A stretch of 64,000 nt of DNA, taken from assembly GCF_001425705.1 (NCBI RefSeq), contig NZ_LMDC01000028.1:849536-913535 (forward strand), written 5' to 3'. Shown here piece after piece: positions 38,072 through 47,448 of this stretch; position 1 is the stretch's first letter, and each line of letters opens with the position of its first letter. This stretch comes from Pelomonas sp. Root1217 (GTDB taxonomy: Bacteria; Pseudomonadota; Gammaproteobacteria; Burkholderiales; Burkholderiaceae_C). The notes beneath the pieces are model-generated. The model had not been told where the DNA came from and made no database searches. It saw only the letters and a list, made by a program, of their open reading frames with translations. Both the position numbers and the translations under genes were made by a program.

Positions 38072-38317
38072 ATGAACACCGCCGCCAAGACCTTCATCGT
38101 TGCCATCGCTTCCGTCGCCGCCGCAGCTGCTGCGGGCGTGGGCCTGGCCAACCGCACGGCGGCTCCGGCCACCGAGATCGTCAAGCTGGAGCGCGTGGTC
38201 ATCGTCGGCAAGCGTGCGCAGACGGCGGTCGTCGCCCAACTGCCGCGCGTCATCATCGAAGGCCGCCGCGACGTCACGACGATTGCCGCCGCCCAGACGC
38301 CGGTCTGGATCGTCTGA
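38072..38317 (+). CDS. Small exported protein with TonB-receptor-like ERVVIVGKR motif
   Basis: An 81-residue protein with ATG after ACAGGAG. A hydrophobic N terminus (FIVAIASVAAAAAAGVGLA) acts as signal or anchor. The rest holds two similar short segments, KLERVVIVGKRA and LPRVIIEGRRD, about 15 residues apart. These resemble the stretch just after the signal peptide of the TonB-dependent receptor at 39514-41664 (IERVVITAERR). No known family. A strong terminator follows, so it is a compact single-gene transcript with a structured leader. Function unknown. Confidence 0.7.
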   Translation: MNTAAKTFIVAIASVAAAAAAGVGLANRTAAPATEIVKLERVVIVGKRAQTAVVAQLPRVIIEGRRDVTTIAAAQTPVWIV

Positions 38318-38342
38318 GCCTCCACGCTGCCGTCAGTCACCC

Positions 38343-38370
38343 ACCCGCCGCTGGCGGGTTTTTCTTTTTC
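38343..38370 (+). terminator. Rho-independent terminator
   Basis: ACCCGCC (38343-38349), loop GCT, GGCGGGT (38353-38359), then a run TTTTTCTTTTT. It ends the small secreted-protein transcript and touches the stop codon of the convergent hydrolase gene. Confidence 0.9.
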
Positions 38371-39503
38371 TAGCAGCCGTAAAGCGCCTGCACCAGCAGG
38401 GCCGCATTCGGCCCGCCAACCACCCCCGGCGCCATGCGGTTCATCATGTAGGCAAGGCAGAGCCGCCTCTGGACATCGACGAGCACCAGCGACCCGCCCC
38501 AGCCGCCCCAGAAGCAGATGCGCTGCTCGGGGATGAAGGGCAGCGTGGCCGGCTCGGGCAGGCCGTAGCCGATGCCCATGCACAGCGGTACGCCGAGCAC
38601 GAGGTCGATGCCGCGTGCCTGCACGTCGAAGATGCGGTCCACCGTCGCGGGCTTGAGCCAGCGGCGGCCACCGAGCGTGCCCTCGCAGGCGACGATGGAC
38701 TGCAACTGGGCCACCGAGCGCGCATTGCCATGGCCGTTGGCGGCCCCGATGTCGGCCCGGCACCAATCCTCGCGATGGCTGTAGGCCGCGTCGGGTGCGG
38801 GGTTGCCCAGCGTGCGCAGCATGGGGCTGCCGGGCGGGATGGCCGAGAAATCGACCCGCGCGGGCGTCGGTGGCACGACGCGGGCCACGCGCGCATCGTG
38901 CTCGGGCGGCAGGCCGATGTGGAAGTCCGCGCCCAGTGGCCCAGCCAGCTCGCTCGCCAGGAAGGCGCCCGTCTTCTGCCCCGTAATGCGGCGGATCAGC
39001 TCGCCGACCAGGTGGCCGTAGTTCAGCGCGTGATAGCCCGACGCACTGCCCGGCGTCCACCACGGCGACTGCCCCGCCAGCAGCGCCGTGCTGCGCTCCC
39101 AGTCGCACAGGTCGCCCATGCCCATGGGCTGCTCCCAGCCGCTGACACCCGAGGTGTGGCCCAGCACGTCCCGCACCAGGATGCCGCTCTTGCCGTTGGC
39201 GGCGAACTCGGGCCAGTAGGCGGCCACCGGTGCGTCCAGGTCCAGCTCGCCGCGGTCGGCCAGCAGCAGGGCACAGAGGGACGTCATGGTCTTGGTGGTC
39301 GACCAGACATGGGTCAGCGTGTTGCGGTCCCAGGGTCGTTGGTGGGCCTCGTCGCACCAGCCGCCCCAGTGGTCGAGCACGAGCTCGCCCTCGACGGTCA
39401 GCGCCAGCGAGGCGCCCAGGTCGTCGCCACGATCGAACAGCGCGTCGAAGGTGTGGGCGAGCGGCTCCCAGCGGGCCTGGTGGTGTCCCAGCAGATGCTT
39501 CAT
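38370..39503 (-). CDS. Serine beta-lactamase-family hydrolase (class C / EstB-like)
   Basis: A 377-residue penicillin-binding-type hydrolase. The nucleophile motif SxxK is STTK in HVWSTTKTMTSLCALLL, and the Tyr motif is in YHALNYGHLVGELI. The third site is GGWGGSLV rather than KTG, as in esterases such as EstB. No signal peptide is evident, so a cytoplasmic esterase is more likely than an antibiotic-resistance enzyme. Start at ATG 39503 follows GGAGAACGCC. It is 10 bp downstream of the TonB-dependent receptor stop, so the two are co-transcribed and the enzyme may process an imported ester or lactone (inference). Confidence 0.85.
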   Translation of the reverse strand: MKHLLGHHQARWEPLAHTFDALFDRGDDLGASLALTVEGELVLDHWGGWCDEAHQRPWDRNTLTHVWSTTKTMTSLCALLLADRGELDLDAPVAAYWPEFAANGKSGILVRDVLGHTSGVSGWEQPMGMGDLCDWERSTALLAGQSPWWTPGSASGYHALNYGHLVGELIRRITGQKTGAFLASELAGPLGADFHIGLPPEHDARVARVVPPTPARVDFSAIPPGSPMLRTLGNPAPDAAYSHREDWCRADIGAANGHGNARSVAQLQSIVACEGTLGGRRWLKPATVDRIFDVQARGIDLVLGVPLCMGIGYGLPEPATLPFIPEQRICFWGGWGGSLVLVDVQRRLCLAYMMNRMAPGVVGGPNAALLVQALYGC

Positions 39504-39513
39504 GGCGTTCTCC

Positions 39514-41664
39514 TCAGAAGTCGACGCTGGCGCCGAGGGCAAACTGTCGCGGCGGCGTGTACGTGACCTGGCGCGCGGCGCCCAGCACGGGCGAGGCGAT
39601 GCTCATGCTGGTGATGGCCGTCGTGTCGGCCACGTTGCGCACATTCGCCCACAGCTTCCAGTGCCCCGCAGCCGGCCGCAGCGTGGCGGTCAGGTGGAGC
39701 ATGCCGTAGGCGCCCTGCATCGCGTCAGGCGTGTTGAATTCAGTGAAGTAAAAGCGGCCGCGCCAGCTGTAGTCGGCGCGCAGCGTGGTGCGCATATCGC
39801 CAACGCTTGCGGCCCATTCAGCGCCGAAGGTGAGCTGCTGCCTGGACGCCTGGGCCAGCTGCCGGCCGCGCACATTGACCGGCGTGGTGGGCGCGTTGCG
39901 CAGGTCGACGTTGGTGAAATCCGTGTACCTGGGGTCCATCAGGCCGAGGCCGGTGGACAGCGTCAGCGGCGCGACGGGCTTGACCGCCGCTTCGATCTCC
40001 ACGCCATCGATGCGCGCCGCCGAGGCGTTGGCCAGCAGCGTCGTCGCCTTGCCGACCTGGGACACCTGCATGTCCTTGTAGCGGCTGCTGAAGACGGCCG
40101 CGCTGAGCACGCCGCGGCGTTGCAGGAACTCGGTCTTGAAGCCGAGCTCGATGCTCGTCACCTTCTCCGGCTTGACGAGATCGGGCTGCAAGGCGCCCAG
40201 GTTGACGGCGCCCGACTTGAAGCCATGGGCCCAGCGCGCATAGGCCAGCATGCCGGCGGCCGGCTTGCATTCGACGCCGACGCTGCCCGGCATGCTCGTC
40301 CAGCCTTCCCCGGGGTGGCCGGTGCCTGTGAGGCCGAAGGCGGCGATGTTCTGGTACTCGTCGACGCGCTTGCTGTCATGGTTGACGCGCAGGCCGGCCA
40401 GCAGCGACCACTGCGGGTTCAGCGTGTAGCGCAGGTCGGCGTAGGCCGCCGTGGAGCGCGTGTGCACCCTGCCGCCCAGCAGGAAGCCGACACCGCCGGG
40501 GAAAGGCACGCTCACGGGAGCGCCCGGCACGAGAAAGCCCAGCGGCACCTGGGTCAGGATGGCGACGTCCTGGCGCTGGTCGAACTGCAGGGCCGTGACG
40601 CCCACCAGCCACTGCAGCGGGCTGGCCTCGTCGGAGGCAAGGTGGACGTCCAGGCTCTTGTCGGTGCTGCCGGTCTGGAAGCCCGAGGTGGTGACGGCGG
40701 CCTCGGTGGTGTCGCTGTCCCACAGGCGATCGACCTGGCTGCGCCGCCAGCTCACGGAGGCGCTGAGCGTTTGGCTCCCGAGCGGCATCTCCAGCAGCGC
40801 CTGCGCCGTGCTGACCTCCACGCGGTTGCTCGAACCCTGGCTCTTGACGACCCGCGGGTCGCTGCTCTGCGTGACGCCGTAGAGCAGCACCGGGATGGAC
40901 ACCGGGTCGGGCAGCACAGGCACACTCATGCCGGCATCGCGCTCGCGGTAGTGACCGGCCACGAAGCGCAGGCTGCCGTTGCCGCCCAGGCCAGATTGAA
41001 GTTGTGCCCGGAAGGCGCGGCTGGACAGGTCGTCCAGGCGCCGCGGCCCCTCGGCCAGCGGGTTGCGGGTATGGCCGTCGCCCTCCCTGACCTGGTAGGA
41101 CAGCCGGCCATCCAGTCCGTCGCTCAAAGGCCCGGAGACGAAGCCTTCGCTCTCACGCCGGCCATCGTTGCCCAGCAGGAGGCCGACGCGTGCCTGCAAG
41201 GCGGAGGTCGGCAGTGCCGAGATGATGTTGACCGCACCGCCAGTGGCATTGCGGCCGTAGAGCGCGCCCTGCGGCCCGCGCAGGATCTCGACGCGCTGGG
41301 TGTCGAACAAGGCGGCGTTGGAACTGGTCTGGTCGGACACATAGGCGCCGTCGGCGTACAGGGCCACGCCGGGGTCGCCGCCGGCCAGGATGAAGACATT
41401 GCCGATGCCGCGCACGAACAGCTGGGTGGCGCCCTGCCCGTTCGTGAATGCGGTGTTGGGGCTGAGCATCACGAGGTCCGCCAGGCCGGTGTCGCCGCGC
41501 TCGGCCAGGCGGGCGCCGTTCAACGCGGTGATGGCGGCGGGCGTGGTGTCCAGCACCGTCACGCGGCGTTCGGCCGTGATGACGACGCGCTCGATCTGCA
41601 CGTTGTCGGACTGCGCTGCGGCCAGCGTGGACGCCGCGGCCAGCGCGAGGGGGCTGAATCTCAT
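39514..41664 (-). CDS. TonB-dependent outer-membrane receptor
   Basis: A 716-residue receptor. A short signal peptide (LALAAASTLAAAQ) is followed by IERVVITAERR, then the plug domain (LFVRGIGN, VALYADGAYVSDQ, VEILRGPQGALYGRNATGGAVNIIS) and a 22-strand barrel ending in Phe (FALGASVDF). The FVRGIG and GRNATGGAVN wording is typical of the group using organic substrates in sphingomonads and burkholderias rather than siderophores. No FecA-type N-terminal signalling domain. It is followed by a serine hydrolase and lies between it and an AraC regulator on the same strand. Confidence 0.92.
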   Translation of the reverse strand: MRFSPLALAAASTLAAAQSDNVQIERVVITAERRVTVLDTTPAAITALNGARLAERGDTGLADLVMLSPNTAFTNGQGATQLFVRGIGNVFILAGGDPGVALYADGAYVSDQTSSNAALFDTQRVEILRGPQGALYGRNATGGAVNIISALPTSALQARVGLLLGNDGRRESEGFVSGPLSDGLDGRLSYQVREGDGHTRNPLAEGPRRLDDLSSRAFRAQLQSGLGGNGSLRFVAGHYRERDAGMSVPVLPDPVSIPVLLYGVTQSSDPRVVKSQGSSNRVEVSTAQALLEMPLGSQTLSASVSWRRSQVDRLWDSDTTEAAVTTSGFQTGSTDKSLDVHLASDEASPLQWLVGVTALQFDQRQDVAILTQVPLGFLVPGAPVSVPFPGGVGFLLGGRVHTRSTAAYADLRYTLNPQWSLLAGLRVNHDSKRVDEYQNIAAFGLTGTGHPGEGWTSMPGSVGVECKPAAGMLAYARWAHGFKSGAVNLGALQPDLVKPEKVTSIELGFKTEFLQRRGVLSAAVFSSRYKDMQVSQVGKATTLLANASAARIDGVEIEAAVKPVAPLTLSTGLGLMDPRYTDFTNVDLRNAPTTPVNVRGRQLAQASRQQLTFGAEWAASVGDMRTTLRADYSWRGRFYFTEFNTPDAMQGAYGMLHLTATLRPAAGHWKLWANVRNVADTTAITSMSIASPVLGAARQVTYTPPRQFALGASVDF

Positions 41665-41782
41665 GCTCTGTCTCCGGTCGCCGCGTCTGTGTGGCGGCGT
41701 CGGGGCATGGTCGCGAGCCCGGCTTCGGCCGGCTATGGCGAATCGGCAGCGCGTGGTGCCGAATCGGAACTCCTGCGGACTT

Positions 41783-42829
41783 TCAGTGCCTGTTCAGGGT
41801 CTGGCTGGGCGATTCACCGAAGCGCTCGCGGTAGCGCGCCGCAAAGCTGCCGAGCTGCCAGAAGCCCCATTCCGCAGCGATGGCCGTCACCGTGACGCCG
41901 GGCGGCGCCGAACGCAGCGCCTCGCGCACGCGGTCCAGCCGGTACTGCTGCAGGTAGCGCTGCGGTGACACGCCGAAGTGGCGCTCGAAACCGCGCCCCA
42001 GCGCCCGCACGCCGACGCCGGCGGCGCTGGCGATGTCGGCGACCGAGGGCACATCGGCCGCGTGGGCGTGGATGTAGTCGCGCGCGCGCCGCGTGGACAG
42101 CGGCAGCGCGGCCGGCGCGTCCAGCCCGCGCGTGTAGCTGTTGGGCCAGGCCAGCAGCAGCTCGAACAGGGCCGCATCGCGCAGGCTGCCCTCCAGCTGC
42201 GGGGCCGCCGCATGCGGATAGGCCGGCGTGGCGGCCAGGTGGCCGAGCACGCGCAGCAGGGCCGCCACCGGCGCGCCGCCGGCACCGCAATGGTCGGCAA
42301 AGCGCAGCGGGTGGGCCAGGTCCGAGCCGAGCAGGCTGCGGCAGGCGCTGCCCATGTCGGCGTCGTCGACGCGCAGGTTCAGCAGCTGCATGTCGCCCGA
42401 CATCTCCAGCCCGTGCACCTCGTCCGGCGCGATGACGCCGGCGTCACCGGCGCCATAGCGCTCGCCGTCGCCGCTGCGCCAGACCTCGCCCTGGCGCAGG
42501 TAGGAGAACACCCAGTGGCCATGGGCGCGCGGCATGGCCATGCGTGCGGACGTGCCGTAGCGCAGCTCGCCCAGGTGCAGGCGGGCGAACTCGGCGCCGC
42601 GCAGCTTCAGCGCAAGGGTGGATTCGTCCTGCACGCGCAGCACATGCGGGCCGTAGACGCCGCTCAGCACGGCCCGCGCTTCGTCGGGATCGGTCGTCTC
42701 GCAGACCGAGACGAGGCGGGAATTGCCTAGCGCGGCCTCGACCTCCGCCCCCTGCAGGGGCCGTTCGGCGCTGAAGGCGGCGGTGGGCAGCATGACCGGG
42801 TTGTAGGCCAATTCAGCGGCAGCCGCCAT
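41783..42829 (-). CDS. AraC-family transcriptional regulator
   Basis: About 348 residues. The N-terminal half is a cupin-like sensing domain (AraC_binding_2 type; GHWVFSYLRQGEVWRSGDGE, GVIAPDEVHGLEM). The C-terminal AraC helix-turn-helix pair lies in DVPSVADIASAAGVGVRALGRGF and GVTVTAIAAEWGFWQLGSFAARYRERFGESP. Several starts are possible: 42829 (MAAAAEL) is chosen, 42793 is a shorter option and 42883 a longer one. It lies upstream of the receptor gene on the same strand and divergent from the 145-residue secreted protein, and is the probable regulator of both. Confidence 0.85.
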   Translation of the reverse strand: MAAAAELAYNPVMLPTAAFSAERPLQGAEVEAALGNSRLVSVCETTDPDEARAVLSGVYGPHVLRVQDESTLALKLRGAEFARLHLGELRYGTSARMAMPRAHGHWVFSYLRQGEVWRSGDGERYGAGDAGVIAPDEVHGLEMSGDMQLLNLRVDDADMGSACRSLLGSDLAHPLRFADHCGAGGAPVAALLRVLGHLAATPAYPHAAAPQLEGSLRDAALFELLLAWPNSYTRGLDAPAALPLSTRRARDYIHAHAADVPSVADIASAAGVGVRALGRGFERHFGVSPQRYLQQYRLDRVREALRSAPPGVTVTAIAAEWGFWQLGSFAARYRERFGESPSQTLNRH

Positions 42830-43056
42830 CGGGGCACATGCCCGGACGCGACAGTCACTCCGGGGACAGGCGTGACGAAGCACATCCCCTAGTTCAAGCC
42901 GTCCCCAGGCTGTCGCCGCAACCTGTCGCGGCCGCGCCGAACTCGATGCCGGATTTGCCGCCCCGGTCGCATCACCATCCTCAAGGACAGCCGCCTTTCA
43001 CACACTGCCGCCGCCCGCAGCCCGACGTTGACGGGCATCAACCCAAGGAGCAAGCC

Positions 43057-43494
43057 ATGAACTTCAAAGCCACCCTGTGCGCCGCGGCGGCGGCCCTTTC
43101 CCTGTCCCTGCCGGCCCTGGCCGACGACTCCAGCTACACGCCCGGCTCGGTCTGGTTCTTCTCCAACATCCAGATCGAGCCGGGTCATTTCGAGAAGTAC
43201 ATGGACTACCTCGGCGCCAACTGGAAGAAGGTGCAGGAGCTGGGCAAGAAGGAGGGCATCATCGTCTCGTACCACGTGCTGGCCGTGAACGCCCAGCGCC
43301 ACGGCGAGCCCGACCTGGTGCTGGCCGTCGAGCTCAAGGACTACCAGAACGCCGCCCAGCAGCTGGCCTTCCAGAAGAAGATCGAGGCCATGCTGGCGGC
43401 CGATGTGCGCAAGCAGGACGTCGCCTCCGGCGAGCGCGGCGCCATGCGCAAGCTGGTGGGCAACATGCAGTTGCAGGAGCTGATCCTGAAATAG
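43057..43494 (+). CDS. Exported hypothetical protein, possibly dimeric alpha/beta-barrel-like
   Basis: A 145-residue protein with a signal peptide (LCAAAAALSLSLPALA) and a strong ribosome site AAGGAG before ATG 43057. The mature part reads SVWFFSNIQIEPGHFEKYMDYLGANW..., with a beta-alpha-beta layout that resembles small ferredoxin-like (NIPSNAP/ABM type) domains, but no family is firmly recognised. It is divergent from the AraC regulator, which suggests joint control with the TonB receptor unit. Confidence 0.72.
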   Translation: MNFKATLCAAAAALSLSLPALADDSSYTPGSVWFFSNIQIEPGHFEKYMDYLGANWKKVQELGKKEGIIVSYHVLAVNAQRHGEPDLVLAVELKDYQNAAQQLAFQKKIEAMLAADVRKQDVASGERGAMRKLVGNMQLQELILK

Positions 43495-43599
43495 GCGACA
43501 GTCCATACCCAAAGCAAAACCGAAGCTTCGTTCAGGCTGAGACTGTCCGTGGGCAGCGGGGCGCTGGAGACAATGCCCGGCTCACCACGGACGCCTGCC

Positions 43600-44367
43600 A
43601 TGCTCGAACTGCTGACCGACCCGCAGACCTGGATCGCCCTCGCCACGCTGACCGCGCTGGAGCTGGTGCTGGGCATCGACAACATCATCTTCATCAGCAT
43701 CCTGGTGGACAAGCTGCCCAAGGCGCAGCAGGAGACCGCGCGGCGTGCCGGCCTGTTCGCCGCGATGTTCATGCGCATCGGCCTGCTGATGGTGCTGGCC
43801 TGGATCGTCGGCATGGTGGAGCCGCTGTTCAACCTGCCCGGCATCGAGCGCGGCATCTCGGGGCGTGACCTCATCCTCATCGGTGGTGGCCTCTTCCTGA
43901 TCTGGAAAAGCACCGGTGAAATCCACGGGTCGCTGGAAGGCGAGGACGAAGGCACCAGCGCCGGCGGCAAGACCAAGGCGGCCTTTGGCGCCGTCATCCT
44001 GCAGATCATGGTCATCGACCTGGTGTTCTCGCTGGACTCCATCATCACCGCCGTCGGCATGGTGGACGACGTGCGCATCATGATCGGCGCCGTCATCGCC
44101 TCGGTCGGCCTGATGATGCTGTTCGCCGGCCCCATCGGCCGCTTCGTCTCCAACCATCCGACCATCAAGATGCTGGCCCTGAGCTTCCTGGTCGTCGTCG
44201 GCGTGGTGCTGGTCGCCGAGGGCTTCGGCCACCACGTGCCCAAGGGCTACATCTACTTCGCCATGGCGTTCTCGCTCGGCGTCGAGATGATGAACATCAA
44301 GATGCGCCGCAAGTCCGTCAGCAAGGTCAAGCTGCGCCAGCAGATCCCAGGGAGCAGCGGCGACTGA
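43600..44367 (+). CDS. TerC-family integral membrane protein
   Basis: A 255-residue membrane protein with about seven helices. The two family Asp motifs are present: LELVLGIDNIIFISIL near 20-35 and VIDLVFSLDSIITAVGM near 140-155. TerC/Alx proteins are linked to tellurite resistance, and to manganese export and metal loading of secreted proteins. Start at ATG 43600 (MLELLTDPQTW); the in-frame GTG at 43549 adds an unlikely lead. No tellurite genes are adjacent. Confidence 0.92.
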   Translation: MLELLTDPQTWIALATLTALELVLGIDNIIFISILVDKLPKAQQETARRAGLFAAMFMRIGLLMVLAWIVGMVEPLFNLPGIERGISGRDLILIGGGLFLIWKSTGEIHGSLEGEDEGTSAGGKTKAAFGAVILQIMVIDLVFSLDSIITAVGMVDDVRIMIGAVIASVGLMMLFAGPIGRFVSNHPTIKMLALSFLVVVGVVLVAEGFGHHVPKGYIYFAMAFSLGVEMMNIKMRRKSVSKVKLRQQIPGSSGD

Positions 44368-44409
44368 CGGCGGCCCGCACAATCATCGGGTCGTCGACCG
44401 AGGCCACCG

Positions 44410-44808
44410 ATGATGAAGACCGACGGGCTGTTCCGCTTTCCCGCCGCTACGCGGCACGACGCCGGCGTTGTGGCCTGGATGGACGCGCACCCCGGCGAGC
44501 TGGGCGACCTCGCCCGCCACTGGTTCGACGTCATGCGCAGCTGCGACGACGACGTGCGCGAACTGCTGCACGACGGCCACCCTACCGCCTGCGCGGGCGA
44601 CGTGGCCTTTGGCTACGTCAATGCCTTCACGGCCCACGTCAACGTCGGCTTCTTCAAGGGCGCCGAGCTGCCCGATCCGGCAGGCTTGCTGCAGGGCGCG
44701 GGCAAGTCCATGCGCCACGTCAAGCTCAGGCCTGGCGAAGCCATCGACGAGAACGCGCTGCGCGCCTTGATTGCCGCCGCCTGGACCGACATGGACTCGC
44801 GCCGGTGA
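44410..44808 (+). CDS. DUF1801-like small protein
   Basis: A 132-residue soluble protein of the DUF1801 (YdhG-like) type: WFDVMRSCDDDVRELLHDGHPTACAGDVAFGYV, then VNVGFFKGAELPDPAGLLQG and KSMRHVKLRPGEAID. The family has a ligand-binding fold related to CyaY-like or YdhG proteins; its role is not known. Its stop overlaps the next start as GTGA. Confidence 0.78.
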   Translation: MMKTDGLFRFPAATRHDAGVVAWMDAHPGELGDLARHWFDVMRSCDDDVRELLHDGHPTACAGDVAFGYVNAFTAHVNVGFFKGAELPDPAGLLQGAGKSMRHVKLRPGEAIDENALRALIAAAWTDMDSRR

Positions 44809-45197
44809 TCGCACTGCGCCTGGAGCCGTTCACCGCCTTCGGCGACCTGCTCTTCAGCCTGAGCGTCGAGGACCTGATCGCGCGTCTCGGGCCGCCCAAC
44901 CGCTGCACGCGCAACGACGTGGCCTTGAACGAGTACGACTACGGCCACAGCGTGCTGCGCTTCCAGGACAACGGCCGGCTGGAGGAAATCACGAAGCGGG
45001 CGCCGGTCCTGCAACTGAAAACGGTCGCCATCCCCTTCGCGGCGCTAGCCGGCTTTGTGCGCGCGCAGGACGCCAACACCTTCGAGCGCGCCGGTTTTCT
45101 GGTCAGCCCGGCCTTGGGCATCGCCTTCGTGCCGGAGGAGCCCGACTGGGTCACCGCGCTGGCACGCCATTGCATCGCCACATGGCGGGCGCTGTGA
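44805..45197 (+). CDS. Hypothetical protein coupled to the DUF1801 gene
   Basis: A 130-residue soluble protein with GTG start in a 4-bp overlap with the upstream gene. It reads as mixed alpha/beta (LLFSLSVEDLIARLGPPNRCTRN, YDYGHSVLRFQDNGRLEEI). No domain is recognised. The LGPP-turn and GHSVLRF pattern resembles proteins that bind small ligands, but that is only an impression. It ends 8 bp before the convergent ureD stop. Confidence 0.68.
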   Translation: MIALRLEPFTAFGDLLFSLSVEDLIARLGPPNRCTRNDVALNEYDYGHSVLRFQDNGRLEEITKRAPVLQLKTVAIPFAALAGFVRAQDANTFERAGFLVSPALGIAFVPEEPDWVTALARHCIATWRAL

Positions 45198-45205
45198 GGT
45201 TCTGA

Positions 45206-46048
45206 TCAGGTGGCCCAGATACGAGGGTCGGTGCTCGCCAGCGCCCACAGCCGCTCACGCCACAGCGCCCTGACCCGCCGCAGCGCCAACGTGACCGTCT
45301 CGACCTCGTCGCCGGCGATGCGCGCCAGCAGCACGGTGCCGCGCAGGCTCTGCAGATGCGTGATGCCGGCAGCAGGCACATCGGCCAATAGCGCGCGGCC
45401 GTCGGCCAGCAGCGCCTCCGCATCGGCCAGCGCGCCAGTCTGCGCATAGACCAGCGTGCCCAGCACGCGGTGGCCAGCCAGGCCGCAGGGGCCGTCCATC
45501 AGCGCTGCGTCCGTCGCATCCAGCCAGCCGCGATCCAGCCACTGGCCGGTGATCTCCAGGTGCTGCAGCATGCGGCCGGCCACAAAAGGTTGCGCCGCAG
45601 CGGGTAGGCCCAGTCCCAGCACCTCGGTCGCCAACAGGCTGGCGCCGGGCGCGAGGCTGAGCTTCACCTCGTTGCGGGCGATGCAATCCGGATAGGCCAA
45701 CGTCTCCTGCGGCAGCCATTCCAGCCGCGCGCCCTGGCCCACGGTGGCCTGCACGACCTGGGCCGCCTCGCCAGCGTTGGAACGATAGAAGCGTGTCGCC
45801 GCCGGCGTCGTCACCAGCAGATGGGCGCCGGCCTGCACGTCGATGTGGATGTCCAGCCGGTCGCCGCCGACGAGGCCGCCGGGCGGATGCACGAGCACCG
45901 CGTGTGCAATGCCGGCGCCCTCGGGGTAGAGCGTCTTCAGCAGGCGCAGCGGGCCGTCGTGGCGGGCATGCACGCGGGTGGCGTTGCCGCCATCGCGTGC
46001 CGCGCTCAGCGTCAGCCGCGCGGGCCAGTGGATGGGGTCAGCCGACAA
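45206..46048 (-). CDS. ureD: Urease accessory protein UreD
   Basis: A 280-residue protein that with UreF and UreG delivers nickel to urease. Family segments: [46 protein letters not shown] and [12 protein letters not shown]. The start is TTG 46048, preceded by CAAGGG, and lies inside the end of ureG (11-bp overlap). Odd: in most beta-proteobacteria ureD opens the cluster before ureA; here it closes it, after ureG. Confidence 0.92.
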   Translation of the reverse strand: MSADPIHWPARLTLSAARDGGNATRVHARHDGPLRLLKTLYPEGAGIAHAVLVHPPGGLVGGDRLDIHIDVQAGAHLLVTTPAATRFYRSNAGEAAQVVQATVGQGARLEWLPQETLAYPDCIARNEVKLSLAPGASLLATEVLGLGLPAAAQPFVAGRMLQHLEITGQWLDRGWLDATDAALMDGPCGLAGHRVLGTLVYAQTGALADAEALLADGRALLADVPAAGITHLQSLRGTVLLARIAGDEVETVTLALRRVRALWRERLWALASTDPRIWAT

Positions 46049-46685
46049 GCAGACCCTTGGTCTCGATGAAGCGCACCACTTCGGCCAAGCCGTCCCGGGT
46101 CTTGAGGTTGGTCATCACCCAAGGCTTCACCGGCCGCATGCGTGCGGTGTCGCTGCGCATGACGTCGAGGTCGGCACCCACGTGCGGCGCCAGGTCGGTC
46201 TTGTTGATGACGAAGAGGTCGCTCTTGGTGATGCCGGGGCCGCCCTTGCGCGGGATCTTCTCGCCGGCGGCCACGTCGATGACGTAGATGGTCAGATCGG
46301 ACAGCTCGGGGCTGAAGGTGGCCGCGAGGTTGTCACCACCGCTCTCGACGAAGACGATGTCGGCGTCGGGGAACTTCTCCAGCATGCGGTCCACCGCTTC
46401 GAGGTTGATGGAGCAGTCCTCACGGATGGCGGTGTGCGGGCAGCCGCCAGTCTCCACGCCCATGATGCGTTCGGGGGCCAGCGCACCCGCCACGGTCAGC
46501 AGGCGCTGGTCTTCCTTGGTGTAGATGTCGTTGGTGACGACGACAAGGTCCCAGCGCTCGCGCATGGCCTTGCACAGCATCTCGACGAGGGTGGTCTTGC
46601 CCGAACCCACCGGGCCGCCGACGCCGACGCGCAAGGGCGGCAGTTTCTTCGTGCGGTTGGGAATTGCGTGCAGCGGTGAAGTCAT
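46038..46685 (-). CDS. ureG: Urease accessory GTPase UreG
   Basis: A 215-residue SIMIBI-class GTPase that powers nickel transfer to urease. The P-loop is [10 protein letters not shown], followed by [15 protein letters not shown], the metal site in [14 protein letters not shown] (Cys-Pro-His), [15 protein letters not shown] and the base-recognition NKTD in [15 protein letters not shown]. Complete. A 79-bp gap with a C/G palindrome separates it from ureF. Confidence 0.97.
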   Translation of the reverse strand: MTSPLHAIPNRTKKLPPLRVGVGGPVGSGKTTLVEMLCKAMRERWDLVVVTNDIYTKEDQRLLTVAGALAPERIMGVETGGCPHTAIREDCSINLEAVDRMLEKFPDADIVFVESGGDNLAATFSPELSDLTIYVIDVAAGEKIPRKGGPGITKSDLFVINKTDLAPHVGADLDVMRSDTARMRPVKPWVMTNLKTRDGLAEVVRFIETKGLLVG

Positions 46686-46717
46686 GTGAGCCCCCGAACC
46701 TGCCGCTGTGCGTCAGG

Positions 46718-46730
46718 CCCCCCGAGGGGG
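46718..46730. repeat. C/G palindrome with flanking A/T run between ureF and ureG
   Basis: CCCCCCGAGGGGG followed by ATAAAAAAA. On the transcribed (minus) strand the T run comes before the stem, so it is not a normal terminator for ureF. It may be a small dispersed intergenic repeat. Low certainty. Confidence 0.3.
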
Positions 46731-46764
46731 ATAAAAAAACTTGGAGCGGTCCGGCGTTTTCTTG

Positions 46765-47448
46765 TCATGAGCGGAACAGTCGTGAGTATTGGTTTTCGTG
46801 GCGGGCGCCATGGATGCCGAGCAGCGGTGCGAAGGCCATGGGCTCGGATGCCGCCAACGCGGTCGCCACGGCTTGTGGGATGACTTGCACGAGGCGTGCC
46901 AGCAGGCGCTGGCCCGAGGTCTGGCCCAGGGGCACGCAACGCACGGCAGCCTGCATCAGGTTCTCGGCCCAGCCGAAGGCGATGGCTTGCAGCGCCGGCT
47001 CCAGCGCCGCGCCGCGGGCGGCCGCGGCAGCGCCCATGACGACGGGCCAGGTCGGCGCAGGCTTGAGCTTTTGCAGCAAGGGCAGCACCGCGGCATCCGG
47101 CATCAGGCCCTGCATCCACACGACCAGGCTGCGGCCCATCTGCTGGGCCTGCTGCAGGCTCTCGCTGGTCTCGCGGGTCTGCAGCACCCAGGCGTTCAGC
47201 TCGGCCAGCCGCGCACCATCAAGCGCCAGCGCCGCCGCATGCGCCGCCGCCGCGATGGGCAGCTCGGCGCGCGCCTGCACGAGTTCGAGCTGGTTCAGCA
47301 GCCAGGCGCCGGCACTGGTCTCGTCATGCACGACGCCGGCGTCGACCGCCGCCTCCAGGCCCTCGGAATAGCTGAAGCCGCCGACCGGCAGGGCCGGCGA
47401 GGCCAGCCACAGCAGATGCAGCAGCGCAGGATCAGTGCTTGTGGTCAT
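46765..47448 (-). CDS. ureF: Urease accessory protein UreF
   Basis: A 227-residue all-helical protein acting with UreD and UreG in urease activation. Marked by [24 protein letters not shown] at the N terminus, [15 protein letters not shown] and MGRSLVVWM. The N terminus is in the region where ureE encodes its His tail, so several in-frame ATGs occur; 47448 ([11 protein letters not shown]) is preferred, 47460 is an alternative. It overlaps ureE by 17 bp. Confidence 0.9.
   Translation of the reverse strand: MTTSTDPALLHLLWLASPALPVGGFSYSEGLEAAVDAGVVHDETSAGAWLLNQLELVQARAELPIAAAAHAAALALDGARLAELNAWVLQTRETSESLQQAQQMGRSLVVWMQGLMPDAAVLPLLQKLKPAPTWPVVMGAAAAARGAALEPALQAIAFGWAENLMQAAVRCVPLGQTSGQRLLARLVQVIPQAVATALAASEPMAFAPLLGIHGARHENQYSRLFRS

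Noticed and set aside
38370-39503. Reading the hydrolase as an antibiotic-resistance beta-lactamase
   Set aside because: No signal peptide, no KTG motif, and operon with a TonB receptor; an esterase is more likely.
39286-41895. An 869-codon frame antisense to the TonB receptor
   Set aside because: The receptor has clear plug and barrel motifs; the antisense frame has none.
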